From NCBI GenBank assembly GCA_963718635.1, contig OY970367.1:2790001-2854000 (forward strand): a DNA stretch of 64,000 bases, in the 5' to 3' direction. Under the pieces are notes generated by a model. It had not been told where the DNA came from. It made no database searches and saw nothing but the letters and a program-made list of their open reading frames with translations. A program made the position numbers and the translations under genes. Positions within the stretch are counted from its first letter, which is position 1, and every line of letters starts with the position of its first letter. Shown one piece after another: positions 1 through 9,564 of this stretch. Source of the stretch: JAIOQJ01 sp963718635 (lineage in GTDB: Bacteria; Planctomycetota; Planctomycetia; Gemmatales; Gemmataceae).

Positions 1-325
1 GAACGGGAAAAGCTTTGAAGCGTCCTTGCCATACATGGCCGCTGCCTTTGTAGTGCTGGCGATAACGTCGCACGTGAGCATTGCTCATCCAATGCATCCA
101 AGTGCTCAAATCGCCGTCGGCCGTCGGCCAAAGCACCAGATGGAAGTGATTCGGCATGAGACAATAGGCGAGCACCCGCATTGGCACGTGCGTACAAGCG
201 TCCGCCATGGCCTGCACGAACGCAGCGTAATCGCCGTCCTTGAAGAACACCTGCTGCCGACCGTTGCCGCGATTGAGCACATGATAACATACCCCGCCAG
301 CCGATGCTCGCCCTGTTCTTGGCAT
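1..325 (-). CDS. REP-associated tyrosine transposase (RAYT, Y1_Tnp/IS200-like), 3' part beyond window
   Basis: Minus-strand reading from ATG at 325 runs open to the window edge (108 codons). It begins MPRTGRASAGGVCYHVLNRG and contains the HUH metal-binding motif in PNHFHLVLW, followed by GHVWQGRFKAFPV, the usual RAYT order. The catalytic tyrosine would lie beyond the window. RAYT proteins are single-strand DNA nucleases that mobilise or maintain REP palindromes. A half copy of a REP-like palindrome (GATGAATGTCCCCTTTTC) sits about 40 bases upstream of the start, and full hairpins with the same sequence occur at 21.25, 31.04 and 33.47 kb, which fits that role. Family call is firm; partial gene. 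Confidence 0.88.
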   Translation of the reverse strand, partial: MPRTGRASAGGVCYHVLNRGNGRQQVFFKDGDYAAFVQAMADACTHVPMRVLAYCLMPNHFHLVLWPTADGDLSTWMHWMSNAHVRRYRQHYKGSGHVWQGRFKAFPV

Positions 326-368
326 GACGCCATCCTAACCGCGACCTTGCTCATTAGCAACTTGAAAA

Positions 369-386
369 GATGAATGTCCCCTTTTC
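369..386. repeat. Half copy of REP-like palindrome next to the RAYT gene
   Basis: GATGAATGTCCCCTTTTC matches the right arm of the three full hairpins at 21251-21308, 31037-31092 and 33467-33522. The left arm is absent. Its place directly upstream of the RAYT start is typical of REP/RAYT pairs. Confidence 0.65.
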
Positions 387-700
387 ATGCCCGAGAGCTT
401 GGAACGCCGAAAAAACATTTCCGATATGGAGTGCGCCTAAGCTAGGTATAAGGCATAATCGACGCGGGAGCGTCGAAGAAGACGTTCGACGCGGGAGCGT
501 CTAACGAGGGGCGGTGCGTCTCGCGCTCCGCACAGCGTCGCGGCTAACAAAGTCATCTCGTTACGCGGCTCTGCCGCGTAACGGGTCGTCGCGGCTCTGC
601 CTCGCGGGAGACGTTGCGTGCTAAAGCGATGGTCGCTTTTCGCCCCGCGAAACAAAAACCTTTCGCGGAGCGAAAGGCGACTTTGAAGGGTTTTCACGGA

Positions 701-754
701 CCCTTCGGGAAATATTTCCCGAAGGGCGTTTCCAATTATTTCGTGGGAAAACGC
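701..754 (+). repeat. GGAAATATTTCC hairpin repeat, copy 1
   Basis: A 26-base near-perfect palindrome (CCCTTCGGGAAATATTTCCC then GAAGGG) is followed by a tail ending TTTCGTGGGAAAACGC. Five further copies share the core and the GTGGGAAAACG tail, with paired changes in the stem. Confidence 0.8.
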
Positions 755-1044
755 ACAGCCGAAATGCGGAATGTGGAATTCGGATTGCGGAATGGAAGAA
801 GGATCAGATGCCACTTTGATCCGAGTCATACCTGCAACGTTGCAGGTGTGAATTCAGATGCGGCATGAAAGTGTGAACGGTTCACACTGAGTGGCAACGC
901 TACCACTTCGAACGGTTCGCAGTCGGAATGGTCGGCGAGTGGAACGGGGTGGGTTTCGCAGACTTCATCCACCCTGCAAATCCCTTGCTCGCGCGTCGGG
1001 CTCGAGAAAGTGGCAGATCGCGCTTAATCGCTATCGGTTAATAT

Positions 1045-1096
1045 GCGGGAAATATTTCCCGAAGGCAGTTTGCGAGAAAAATCGTGGGGAGACGCT
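1045..1096 (+). repeat. GGAAATATTTCC hairpin repeat, copy 2
   Basis: Core GCGGGAAATATTTCCCG, then GAAGGCAGTTTGCGAG and a slightly diverged tail AAATCGTGGGGAGACGC. Same orientation as copy 1. It lies just 3' of the O-antigen-ligase-like gene, which converges on it. Confidence 0.75.
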
Positions 1097-1126
1097 TTGG
1101 GGGAAGAAAACAAGGAGACAGCGTAC

Positions 1127-3184
1127 TTAGTGGGGCAACTTGAGCCGACGCCGGAACTCGCTTTCAATTTCCTGAAGCCGTTTTAGATCCTCGGTATTGC
1201 GGCTCCAGTCGGCTTCAAACGCGGCAGCAAATGCAGACCTCGCTTCTTCCGGACGATTCAGGAGCAGCCAGCGTTTGACGACCTGTTCGTGCAACGGTCC
1301 AAAGTGCGGGTAAAGCTTTAGGCCGGCGTTGGTGTAATGCAGCGATTGCTCGGCATCGCCCAAAAGCAGGGCAGCCAGACTCGCGCTGACATAGGTGCAA
1401 ACATTGGCCGGGTCGAGTTGCAGGGATCGGTCGAACGCGGCATAGGCGTCCGCTGCAGTGGCCAATTTCAAACGCGCCAATTCTCCGAGCGTGCGCCCCA
1501 GGCCGGCATAGAGGTTGCCATCTTCGGGGTCACGTTCAATCGCTGCACGAAAGCTAATCCTGGCTATGGGCAACAGGCGAATTTTCTCGTCGCTATCCGA
1601 AGCGTCGTGAGCTTCTTGCTCGGCGAACAAGGCCAGCCGATGCCAATACAACGGTTCGCGCGGATGCCAGCGCACCGCACTTTCGTGCAGGGCCAGCGCC
1701 GTGAATGGTTCCGTTGTGCCTTCCGCCCTTCGACATAAAACGTCGGCGGCTAAGGGACGAACCACGAGATAGATCGCCAGAAGAAGAACGCCCTGAACCA
1801 TCGCTATCTGCACGACAAGGAGGCCAAAACCAAATCGCCTCACGGAGGAACTTGATGTCGCAGCGGCAGGAGTTGTTTCTCCCAATCGCGACACGATCCC
1901 TAAGAGCATCACGGCCAAACTTCCTGCCGCGATGCCGCCGAAGCCGAGTAGCTCCGTCACCAGAAAACCCGCAAGTGCCGAGGCAACGGCTATAAGAAAG
2001 AAGCGGTCGGCGTCGGGCTTATACCAAGCTCGTCGAAACGTAATGAAGAAGGCAATCAGACCGAACAGCAGCGCCAATGCTCCCACTGTTCCCTGTGTCG
2101 CCAATATTTGCAACAGGTCGTTGTGAGCGCGCGACGGCGTTCGGCCCCACTCGATTCGCCACCACGCTATCCCTCCATAGCGCCCGTAGGTTTGCTGAAA
2201 GAGATCGGGGCCGCATCCCAAAATGGGATTTTCTTTGAACATTGTCCATGACGTTTGCCAGATCGCGAGCCGACCTGATCCGTCAAAGAAGTGAGATAGT
2301 CGTTGATTGACTCCGTGCATCAGATCGCCGCCGAACAAGTTCATGCCGACTACTGTTGCTGACAAAATAACGACAGAAACAACAAGCCAGCGGACATTGA
2401 ACCGAGACGTCCATTTCGGCTGCAAAGCCAACGCAACCAGTCCGGCAGCGATGGCGCCAAGCCAGGCGCCGCGGCTGAGTGTCAGGGCAATCATGCCGAT
2501 AGCCGCCAAGGCGAGAAAGGGACGAAGCGATTTCTCCGTAGACGAGCCGCGCGAACAGCGCCACCAGGCGAGCGGCGTTGCCAGAACCAGGAATGCCGCA
2601 AGCAGGTTCGGATGTCCCAGGGTTGCAAATGGGCGTTGCCACTGCCCAACGGCCGAGGTCTCACTCCAACTGTAGAAATCGAGGTCGAGTGCTTGCAGCC
2701 ATCCGTAAAAGAGAACCGCACCGACCGAGAGAGTGGGAGCAACGAGCAAAGTGAGGCGCTGTTCAGGCGTACGAATAAGCTGACGAACCGCCAGGAAAAG
2801 AATCAAATAGCTTGCGAAGGTAAGTGAGCCGGCGAAATCCAAGTAGTGGCCGAAGAAAGATACGCTCGGTGCTGACGATGCGAAAGTCGAAACCAAAGCT
2901 GAGGCCACGAAAGCGAGTCCGGCCAAGCTCAACGGTTGGCGCAGTTCACGCTTCGCTACTTGCAGTCGGGAACCGGGCAAAGCAACGATCGCAACTGTCA
3001 ACAAAAGAAACGCTGTTAATAGCAGAGCAAGGAACTTCGGAAACTCAAACCCTTCGACGGTTGCCTGCGTAAAGAGCAACGGCATGAACAGAAAATAGCC
3101 AAAGAGGATGCTCCGGCCGATTCGTTCGACTAGCACTACTTTATTGAGAGCGGTGGCCGATGATGAAGCTTTGACTTTGGCCAT
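1127..3184 (-). CDS. O-antigen ligase/polymerase-like membrane protein with C-terminal TPR region
   Basis: A 685-residue protein with about 10-12 hydrophobic segments in residues 20-470, then a soluble TPR-like helical region (about 490-680, e.g. AYAAFDRSLQLDPANVCTYV). The loop GRLAIWQTSWTMFKENPILG followed by SRAHNDLLQILATQG is the hallmark of the Wzy_C/O-antigen ligase family, which transfers or polymerises undecaprenyl-linked glycans on the periplasmic face. TPR-tailed members are common in planctomycetes; their exact substrates are unknown, so WaaL, Wzy or PglL-like activity cannot be told apart. It stands alone, 81 bases upstream of nnrD's 3' end, with no glycosyltransferase neighbours. 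Confidence 0.82.
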   Translation of the reverse strand: MAKVKASSSATALNKVVLVERIGRSILFGYFLFMPLLFTQATVEGFEFPKFLALLLTAFLLLTVAIVALPGSRLQVAKRELRQPLSLAGLAFVASALVSTFASSAPSVSFFGHYLDFAGSLTFASYLILFLAVRQLIRTPEQRLTLLVAPTLSVGAVLFYGWLQALDLDFYSWSETSAVGQWQRPFATLGHPNLLAAFLVLATPLAWWRCSRGSSTEKSLRPFLALAAIGMIALTLSRGAWLGAIAAGLVALALQPKWTSRFNVRWLVVSVVILSATVVGMNLFGGDLMHGVNQRLSHFFDGSGRLAIWQTSWTMFKENPILGCGPDLFQQTYGRYGGIAWWRIEWGRTPSRAHNDLLQILATQGTVGALALLFGLIAFFITFRRAWYKPDADRFFLIAVASALAGFLVTELLGFGGIAAGSLAVMLLGIVSRLGETTPAAATSSSSVRRFGFGLLVVQIAMVQGVLLLAIYLVVRPLAADVLCRRAEGTTEPFTALALHESAVRWHPREPLYWHRLALFAEQEAHDASDSDEKIRLLPIARISFRAAIERDPEDGNLYAGLGRTLGELARLKLATAADAYAAFDRSLQLDPANVCTYVSASLAALLLGDAEQSLHYTNAGLKLYPHFGPLHEQVVKRWLLLNRPEEARSAFAAAFEADWSRNTEDLKRLQEIESEFRRRLKLPH

Positions 3185-3265
3185 AAGCGCTATTCATAGC
3201 CAAATTTCTACGGCGTGCCAATCTGTTTTACCAAGGAGCAAAAGGCAGAAGTGCGCCGATAGAAT

Positions 3266-4147
3266 CTAAGCCGCTCGAAAGGCCTCGGGCAGATATTGCA
3301 GCAGATCGGTTGCAATCAAGGAAACCTCTCCCACCGCCTCGGCGGCCAGATCGCCGGCTTTGCCGTGCAGGTAAACGCCTAGTTGGGCGGCTTCGAAGGG
3401 TTTAAGCCCTTGCGCAACGAGAGCGGCGATTAGGCCGGTCAAGACATCACCGGTTCCGCCGGTGGCCATGCCGGGGTTGCCGGTTGTGTTGCGATAAAGG
3501 TGCAGGCCATCGGTGACTAAGGTTTGATGCCCTTTGAGAACGAGAACCCCGCCGTGCTGGTGCGCAAAACGAAGTGCCAATTCTTCCCGATTCGCCTGCA
3601 CTTCGCGCACGGAACAACCGAGGAGCCGAGCGAACTCGCCGGGGTGCGGCGTCATAATCGTGGGAGCGGAACGACGGTTGAGCACTTCGAGTGAAAGATG
3701 AGCCAGCGCGTTCAGGCCATCGGCATCGAGCACGATCGGCAGCTTCGCCTGCACGAGAATGATCTCGATGATTTCAGCCATTTTGCCGGCCGAACCGATG
3801 CCGGGCCCGATAGCCAGCACGCTCGCCTTCTCGGCCAGTTCGAGGATGATCGGCGCGGCATCGTCCGCATAGCCATGATGATGGACTTCGATCGGCAGGC
3901 AAGCTGTCAGATAGCAGGCGTTGCCCGCAGCGACGATCGGCGACACGTCGGCGCCGGTGGCAACGGTTACTAATCCCGCGCCGCCGCGCAAAGCGGCCGT
4001 CCCGCACAGGACGGCGGCGCCGGCCATGCCGCGACTGCCGGCGACGATCAGGACTTTGCCGAAGTCGCCTTTGTTGGCGTCCCGTTTTCGCGGCGGAAGC
4101 TTCGGCATCGTCGTGATGTTTTCGACCATAATGTTTGCCTCGGTCAT
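3266..4147 (-). CDS. nnrD: ADP/ATP-dependent NAD(P)H-hydrate dehydratase
   Basis: A 293-residue YjeF C-terminal/CARKD-type enzyme that repairs hydrated NAD(P)H using a nucleotide cofactor. Visible motifs are KGDFGKVLIVAGS near the N terminus, LAIGPGIG, VLDADGLNAL, TPHPGEFARLLG, LVLKGHQTLV and the GNPGMATGGTGDVLTGLIAAL catalytic loop. No N-terminal epimerase domain is fused. The chosen ATG at 4147 overlaps the pckA stop by one base (TAATG), indicating translational coupling; an open extension upstream runs out of frame through pckA and is rejected. Function is secure, although the reason for pairing with pckA is not obvious. Confidence 0.93.
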   Translation of the reverse strand: MTEANIMVENITTMPKLPPRKRDANKGDFGKVLIVAGSRGMAGAAVLCGTAALRGGAGLVTVATGADVSPIVAAGNACYLTACLPIEVHHHGYADDAAPIILELAEKASVLAIGPGIGSAGKMAEIIEIILVQAKLPIVLDADGLNALAHLSLEVLNRRSAPTIMTPHPGEFARLLGCSVREVQANREELALRFAHQHGGVLVLKGHQTLVTDGLHLYRNTTGNPGMATGGTGDVLTGLIAALVAQGLKPFEAAQLGVYLHGKAGDLAAEAVGEVSLIATDLLQYLPEAFRAA

Positions 4148-5688
4148 TACGCGTATTTTTGCCATTCGGTTCGGAACATGTCGGCAAGCCGTTTCGCGGC
4201 CAAGTCGTAGGCAAATGGATCTTTCCAGGCGGCTCGTGGTTGCAGCAGCGCGTCCGGCACGCCTGGACAGGTACTCGGCACATCGACGCCGAAGACGGGA
4301 TCGGTTTGAAATGAAGCCTGTTGCAGGCTGCCTTCGAGGGCTGCTTTGAGAATGGCCCGCGTCATCGGCAAGCTGAAGCGCTTGCCGACCCCGTAGGGCC
4401 CGCCGGTCCAGCCCGTGTTCACTAGCCAAACGGGCACTTGATGCCGCTGCATTCGCTCGCTGAGCAACTGAGCGTATCGACGCGGAGGCAGCGGCAAAAA
4501 CGGGGCGGCGAAGCAGGTGGAAAAGGTTGCCGTTGGTTCCTTTAACCCAGCCTCCGTGCCAGCGACCTTGGCGGTGTAGCCGCAGAGAAAATGCTGCATG
4601 GCCAATTCGGGTGTCAGCCTTGAAATCGGCGGCAGCACGCCGAAAGCATCACACGTAAGGAAAAAAATGTTCGATGGATGCCCGCCGCAGCCGGAAAGCT
4701 CCGCGTTGGGAATGAACTCAACCGGGTAAGCCGCCCGTGTGTTCTCGGTATATTTTTCGCTGGCAAAATCCGGGATGCGCGTAACCGGATCGACCGGCAC
4801 GTTTTCGAGGACGCTGCCAAAACGAATGGCGCTCCAGATTTGCGGCTCGCCTTCGGGCGATAGGCGAATCGTCTTGGCGTAGCAACCTCCTTCGATATTG
4901 AAGACCCCGCGATCGCTCCAGCCATGTTCGTCGTCGCCGATAAGACGGCGAGCCGGGTCGGCCGACAAAGTCGTCTTTCCCGTGCCCGACAGGCCGAAGA
5001 ACAGAGCGACATCGCCGGAAACGCCAATATTCGCCGAGCAGTGCATTGAAAAGACGCCGCGTCCGGGCAGCAGTGCATTGAGGATGGAAAAAATCGATTT
5101 CTTGATCTCGCCGGCGTAATGCGTACCGGCAATGAGTATCGTCTTACGGGCGAAGCTGATAACGATGGCCGCCTCGGAATTGGTGCCGTGCAAGACCGGA
5201 TCGCATTTCAATTCAGGAACGGCCAAGATCAACCAGTCGGGGGCAAAGCCCGGGAGATCATCGCGGCCGGGTCTTAAAAAAAGACATTGCGCAAAAAGCG
5301 CATGCCAAGCCTTTTCGGCGATGACCCGCAACTTTACGCGGCATTCAACATCCGCACACGCATAGGCATTCTGGACAAAATGCTCGCGACCGCGCAGGTG
5401 ATCCGTAGCCAGTTCCAGCAGTTTATCGAACTGGGCCGGCGTCATCGGCTTGTTCAACTTCCCCCAATCGACGACGGTCTCAAAGGGCTCTTCCTTCACG
5501 ATGAATTTATCGTTGGGCGAACGTCCGGTGAACTTGCCGGTTAGAGCGACAAATGAGCCATCGGCGGTTAGTGCCCCTTCGCCACGGCGGATGGCTTCTT
5601 CGACGAGCGCGGCCGGGGATTGATTTTCATAGACGCGGCCCGAAGTTCGAGCTCTATCCTGGCTCAGATCGGGTGCGAACAAAGACAT
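4147..5688 (-). CDS. pckA: Phosphoenolpyruvate carboxykinase (ATP)
   Basis: A 513-residue ATP-type PEPCK converting oxaloacetate and ATP to PEP, CO2 and ADP, the entry step of gluconeogenesis. Motifs: GKFTGRSPNDKFIV, the P-loop GLSGTGKTTLSAD, metal and substrate residues in LIGDDEHGW and NIEGGCYAKTI, and NTGWTGGPYG.GKR near the C terminus. Length is close to the family norm of about 530. Start ATG at 5688 is chosen because MSLFAPDLSQ begins the conserved region and GGAAGGAT lies about 8 bases upstream. It is coupled to nnrD downstream. The divergent kbl gene starts 200 bases away, so the intergenic region probably holds both promoters. Confidence 0.95.
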   Translation of the reverse strand: MSLFAPDLSQDRARTSGRVYENQSPAALVEEAIRRGEGALTADGSFVALTGKFTGRSPNDKFIVKEEPFETVVDWGKLNKPMTPAQFDKLLELATDHLRGREHFVQNAYACADVECRVKLRVIAEKAWHALFAQCLFLRPGRDDLPGFAPDWLILAVPELKCDPVLHGTNSEAAIVISFARKTILIAGTHYAGEIKKSIFSILNALLPGRGVFSMHCSANIGVSGDVALFFGLSGTGKTTLSADPARRLIGDDEHGWSDRGVFNIEGGCYAKTIRLSPEGEPQIWSAIRFGSVLENVPVDPVTRIPDFASEKYTENTRAAYPVEFIPNAELSGCGGHPSNIFFLTCDAFGVLPPISRLTPELAMQHFLCGYTAKVAGTEAGLKEPTATFSTCFAAPFLPLPPRRYAQLLSERMQRHQVPVWLVNTGWTGGPYGVGKRFSLPMTRAILKAALEGSLQQASFQTDPVFGVDVPSTCPGVPDALLQPRAAWKDPFAYDLAAKRLADMFRTEWQKYA

Positions 5689-5888
5689 GAAAGATCCTTC
5701 CCATGCGAAAGTAACGGCGATTAGAACTATTCTAGGAAACCACGAGTTCTCCGTGATGGAGGCGAGCGGAATGCGTTCAGGCTTGTGGGTGTTGCTAGCT
5801 ACGAGATGAGACATGCGCCGCACCAAATTTTTGCCTAGAATTTGCTAGGCCGTGACTCTTCTCCGAGTTTTTCCTGAGAATCTTACTG

Positions 5889-7076
5889 ATGAACACGACT
5901 CGCTACGTTGATCATTTTTCAAACGAGATCGCCAAGCTCAAGACGGCGGGGCTCTATAAGCGCGAGCGGCAAATTCAGTCGCCGCAACGTGCCTCAATCG
6001 AAGTCGGCGGTCGCGAAGTTGTCAATTTCTGCGCCAATAATTATCTTGGGCTGGCCAACCATCCGGAGATTATCGAAGCGGCTCACGAAGGGCTAAGGCG
6101 CTGGGGCTATGGCCTATCTTCCGTTCGCTTTATTTGCGGTACGCAGGACCCGCATAAAACGCTCGAGGCAAAGATCGCGCAGTTCTTCGGCAAGGAAGAC
6201 GCGATTCTTTACATATCCTGCTTCGACGCCAACGGCGGCTTGTTCGAGCCGTTGCTTGGTGATGAAGACGCTGTCTTCTCGGACGAGCTCAACCACGCCA
6301 GCATCATCGATGGCGTGCGCCTCTGCAAGGCGAAACGCTTCCGCTATCGCCACAGCGATATGGCCGATCTCGAACGGCAACTTGAAGAAGCTAGGACCGC
6401 TCGCTTCCGTTTAATCTTCACCGACAGCGTTTTTTCGATGGACGGCGACGTCGCCAAACTCGCCGATATCTGCGCGCTGGCCGATAAGCACGATGCCCTC
6501 GTCGGCATCGATGACTGCCATGCGACGGGACACCTTGGCGCGAACGGCCGAGGCGCCGCTGAACTGGCCGGCGTGCTGGATCGGATCGATGTCATAACCA
6601 GCACGCTGGGCAAGACCGCCGGCGGTGCTGCTGGCGGTTTTACCGCAGGGCGTGCCCCCTTGATCGACTGGTTGCGCAACCGCTCTCGACCCTATTTATT
6701 CTCGAACTCCGTGCCGCCAGCTCTCGTATTTGCTGCGATGAAGGCCTTGGAAATCATCGACCGCAGTGCTGATTTACGCGACCGCGTCAATGCGAATGCG
6801 CGCCGCATGCGCAGTGGGCTGGAAGCGGCAGGCTTCACGCTGAAGCTTGGCCCGACCCCCATTCTTCCCGTCATGCTCGGCGATGCCGCGGTCGCCTCTT
6901 TAATGGCCGAACGCCTTCTGGATCACGGCATCTACGTCATCGGCTTCAGCTATCCGGTAGTGCCTCAAGGGCAGGCACGCATCCGTTTGCAAGTGTCCGC
7001 CGCGCACACCGATGAGCAAATCGATGGAGCCATTCAGGCGTTTGCGATGGTGGGTAGAGAGTTGAAGGTTGTGTAG
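5889..7076 (+). CDS. kbl: 2-amino-3-ketobutyrate CoA ligase (glycine C-acetyltransferase)
   Basis: A 395-residue PLP enzyme of the alpha-oxoamine synthase family. It matches the Kbl branch in length and in motifs: NFCANNYLGLANHP, RFICGTQDPHKTLE, the cofactor region VGIDDCHATGHLG and the Schiff-base lysine in STLGKTAGGAAGGF. The enzyme cleaves 2-amino-3-oxobutyrate to glycine and acetyl-CoA in threonine degradation. Tdh, its usual partner, is not adjacent; the gene stands alone and is divergent from pckA. Relatives such as BioF or HemA are possible in principle, but the N terminus and the CGTQDPH motif favour Kbl. Confidence 0.9.
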   Translation: MNTTRYVDHFSNEIAKLKTAGLYKRERQIQSPQRASIEVGGREVVNFCANNYLGLANHPEIIEAAHEGLRRWGYGLSSVRFICGTQDPHKTLEAKIAQFFGKEDAILYISCFDANGGLFEPLLGDEDAVFSDELNHASIIDGVRLCKAKRFRYRHSDMADLERQLEEARTARFRLIFTDSVFSMDGDVAKLADICALADKHDALVGIDDCHATGHLGANGRGAAELAGVLDRIDVITSTLGKTAGGAAGGFTAGRAPLIDWLRNRSRPYLFSNSVPPALVFAAMKALEIIDRSADLRDRVNANARRMRSGLEAAGFTLKLGPTPILPVMLGDAAVASLMAERLLDHGIYVIGFSYPVVPQGQARIRLQVSAAHTDEQIDGAIQAFAMVGRELKVV

Positions 7077-7278
7077 TGCTCTTGGCGAGAAACACACATA
7101 TCGGCCAGGAAAAATTCTCGCCCAAAGCCGCAAAGTCGCAAAGAAAAACCGGGAACAATGATTTGATTCGCCTCTTCTTCTTCGCATCTTTGCCGCTTCG
7201 CGCGAGAATTTCTTCGCTCTGTTCGCTAGGGCTCGTTTTCGTGTTCGCGTTAGCTTCGCTCTGCGCGAGCCGCGATCG

Positions 7279-8447
7279 TCAGGCAGAGGCGGTTTGCTTA
7301 CGTCGATAGACCACTTGGCGCGATTTTGCCTGGCAAGGCAACTCGACATAGCGGTAGAAGATGGCCGTTGCGACTAAGCTGACTACCAACGCTGCAAGCG
7401 TCAGCGGGATGGCGATCCAGTCGCCTTTGGCGGTTTGTTTCCACGTCAATTGAAGAAAGGCAATTCCAGCAATCGGGTGGATCAGATAAAGGCTATAGGA
7501 GGCGCTGGCCGCAGTAGGCGAGACACCTCAGAATCAAGTTGCTCGGAACACGAACGCCGCGAGCGAGCGGGATAAAGATGGCGGCCGTTATCAAGCACTT
7601 CCACAGCCGCGCCTGTTGCGATTCAATGGCTGCGGCAAGCACCGCAACAATGGCAATGATGAAATAGATGCGATTGATCTTCTGCCGGATAGCCCAATAG
7701 AGAAGCATCCCGAGCACAGGAAGATGGCATAGAAAGGAAGTTCCATGGGCAGATCGCGGTCCTTCCAAGAGAAGGCAAAGCTCTTATGGACGAAATGATA
7801 GCCGAGCGAAGTTCCCAGCAGCGTGCCGCTATCCCAGACCCAGAAAGCGAGCGAGCCGAAGAAGGCTAGAAAAGTGACGAAGGCCATCACCTGTTCCGCC
7901 CGGCCATAGACCTTATCTCGCTGTCGACCGAACACGTAGAGGCAAATGGCATAGAGGCCAAGCCAAATCAGATAAAACTGCTCGAGCGACACCATCGACC
8001 AATAGCCGACCGGCACGACTCTTTCGAGATTTTCCGGATCGATGAAAAACTCTTGTACCAGGAAGAGTTGCGCGACGATGTCGCTGATCGAGGGGGCGGC
8101 ATCGGCATGAAATACCAGTCGAGCACCCAGCGGTAAAGAGCGAAAAGAAGAACGGCCGTCCAATAGGGCAGGATGAGCCGGAAGAAGCGCCGTTTGAGGT
8201 AGCCGCTAATGGCGACTTCTTCACCGGGCACCGGCCTTAGCATGTGGCCCATCATGAACCCGGCCAACACGAAAAAACTCTCAATTCCCAAACGCCAATT
8301 CCAGACGATTGTCTCGCCTTGCGCACCAAATAGACGATAGTAGGAATCGAATAGATTGCTGTTGTAGAAGTGCAGCATCACCAGGCTGAGGCAGACCCAG
8401 CCGCGGAAGAAATCGATATCGAATTCACGTTTGGGATTCATTAGCAC
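7279..8447 (-). pseudogene. Acyltransferase family 3 membrane protein, broken by three frameshifts
   Basis: Successive minus-strand frames together give a full acyltransferase-3 (OafA/NRG-1-like) protein. The N terminus (start about 8441-8447) reads REFDIDFFRGWVCLSLVMLH and IESFFVLAGFMMG. The middle (about 8120-7700) has YWSMVSLEQFYLIWLGLY. A third frame (about 7700-7510) carries further membrane helices, and the end returns to another frame with ASYSLYLIHPIAGIAF, stopping at 7279. Such proteins O-acylate surface sugars with ten or so membrane helices. Three shifts in 1.2 kb mean either decay or sequencing indels; the conserved motifs themselves look undegraded. Confidence 0.8.
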
Positions 8448-8465
8448 ATCGGTTTGCTGACGGCA

Positions 8466-8756
8466 TCAGGCGGGCATCAAGGCGGGGTTGCCCATCACCA
8501 CTTTCCATGGCCGAATTTGCCACTTGACGAAAACGCCGTTAGCGTGGAAGGGATCAGCCTTGAGTAATTGCTCGGCCTTCTCAATCGACTCCGCTTCGTA
8601 GACGATCAATGCTCCGGGAATATCGTCGGCGAAAGGTCCGGCGCAGAAAAGTTGGCCCGATTCCAACAGGCTGCGCAAGTATTGGCGATGCAGCGGGCGA
8701 ACTTCGTCGGTCTTGGCCAAGTCGCTCGTATATTCGATTAAAGCGGCGCATTTCAC
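8466..8756 (-). CDS. YciI-like domain protein
   Basis: A 96-residue protein with the YciI/dimeric alpha-beta barrel pattern: CAALIEYTSD at the start, then RPLHRQYLRSLLESGQLFCA-GPF, and ADPFHANGVF-KWQIRPWKVV near the end. The His and Asp typical of the family are present. YciI proteins are small, probably enzymatic, but their reactions are mostly unknown. GTG at 8756 is chosen because the family fold starts there; a longer open frame reaches into a different gene (DUF6580) through a junction containing a palindromic repeat (about 8770-8850), and that extension is rejected. Confidence 0.8.
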   Translation of the reverse strand: MKCAALIEYTSDLAKTDEVRPLHRQYLRSLLESGQLFCAGPFADDIPGALIVYEAESIEKAEQLLKADPFHANGVFVKWQIRPWKVVMGNPALMPA

Positions 8757-8833
8757 GGATAAGTCCAATAGGTGTATGTATGAATTGGGCGAGCCGAGCA
8801 GCAAGCTGCCGCGTTCCGTCATTACCCGACTGC

Positions 8834-9462
8834 TTACACAGTTCGGCTCGCCGTATCGCTTACAGGATTCAGCTTCTCCGCCGGGAACCACGTACGCGTT
8901 AATACAGCATGTGCCCCAAAAAGGACGGCCGTGAAAATAATATCGGACCGATACGTTCCCCGAAAGTAGGGGAGCGCGTTCACGTAACAGTCCCACAGGC
9001 CCGCCAAGTTCGGCATACTGAAACGGCTCCTGCGTGTAACACTCCGGATGGAAGGCGTGTTCCAGCCATACGCCGAAATTCGTGATCAGGAAGAACTGAA
9101 CGCTGCCGCAAATGGCGACAGCGCCGATAAGGGGCGGCAACTCTGACTTCCGCAATACGCACCAGCCCGCCATCAGATAGACGATGTAGCTTACATAAGT
9201 AAAGAGTGGGAACGACCAATTATTCACTTCATAAAAATAGAAATCAACGGCAACGAGCGGCACGAAAGCGAGAGCGACTAAACCGATTGGCCTCAATCGC
9301 GCGTCCGGCAAAGAGCATCAGCGCACCGGCAGGCGCGAAATTGAATTCGCGCATGTCGCTGGGAAGAAGCCGAATGACGATGCAAAGCAACGCGATCGCC
9401 ATCACCAATAAGAGGGCGAGAGGCCGCCAATTTTCAGCACGTCGGGAGGAGCCGGAATCCAT
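8834..9462 (-). pseudogene. DUF6580-like integral membrane protein, frameshifted
   Basis: Three overlapping minus-strand frames make one protein of about 200 residues. The N terminus reads LPSDMREFNFAPAGALMLFA (about 9360-9310), the middle ARLRPIGLVALAFVPLVAVD with FGVWLEHAFHPECYTQEPFQ, and the end GLWDCYVNALPYFRGTYRSD-IIFTAVLFGAHAV, stopping at 8834. This order matches DUF6580 membrane proteins, whose function is unknown. Two frameshifts, near 9300 and 9010, break it. It is followed by the YciI-like gene. Confidence 0.7.
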
Positions 9463-9564
9463 TTCTTGCCGCGTCCTTTCAGACGATTTTCGATGAGTTT
9501 CCAGCGGTATTCTAACGACGTGGCCGCAAACGAGTAGGCCTCTATTCGCTCGAAGTGCAAAGCG

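Larger units (their letters stand above)
387..1126. other. Gene-free stretch with dispersed repeats
   Basis: No convincing gene. It holds short GC-rich inverted and direct repeats around 460-600 (CGACGCGGGAGCGTC twice, ending in motifs shared with the GTTAGCCG family) and two copies of the GGAAATATTTCC hairpin element. The first part (about 432-470, CCTAAGCTAG..) resembles sequence at 39199-39235, just before another repeat cluster, so these islands appear to share an organisation. Confidence 0.6.

Noticed and set aside
3266..4429. Extended N terminus for nnrD starting at 4429
   Set aside because: The added 94 residues are pckA coding sequence read in another frame; the coupled TAATG start at 4147 is better.
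8466..9311. A fused membrane-YciI protein of 281 residues
   Set aside because: The open frame joins parts of two genes by chance: DUF6580 continues in another frame at the junction, and a palindromic repeat lies in the middle.
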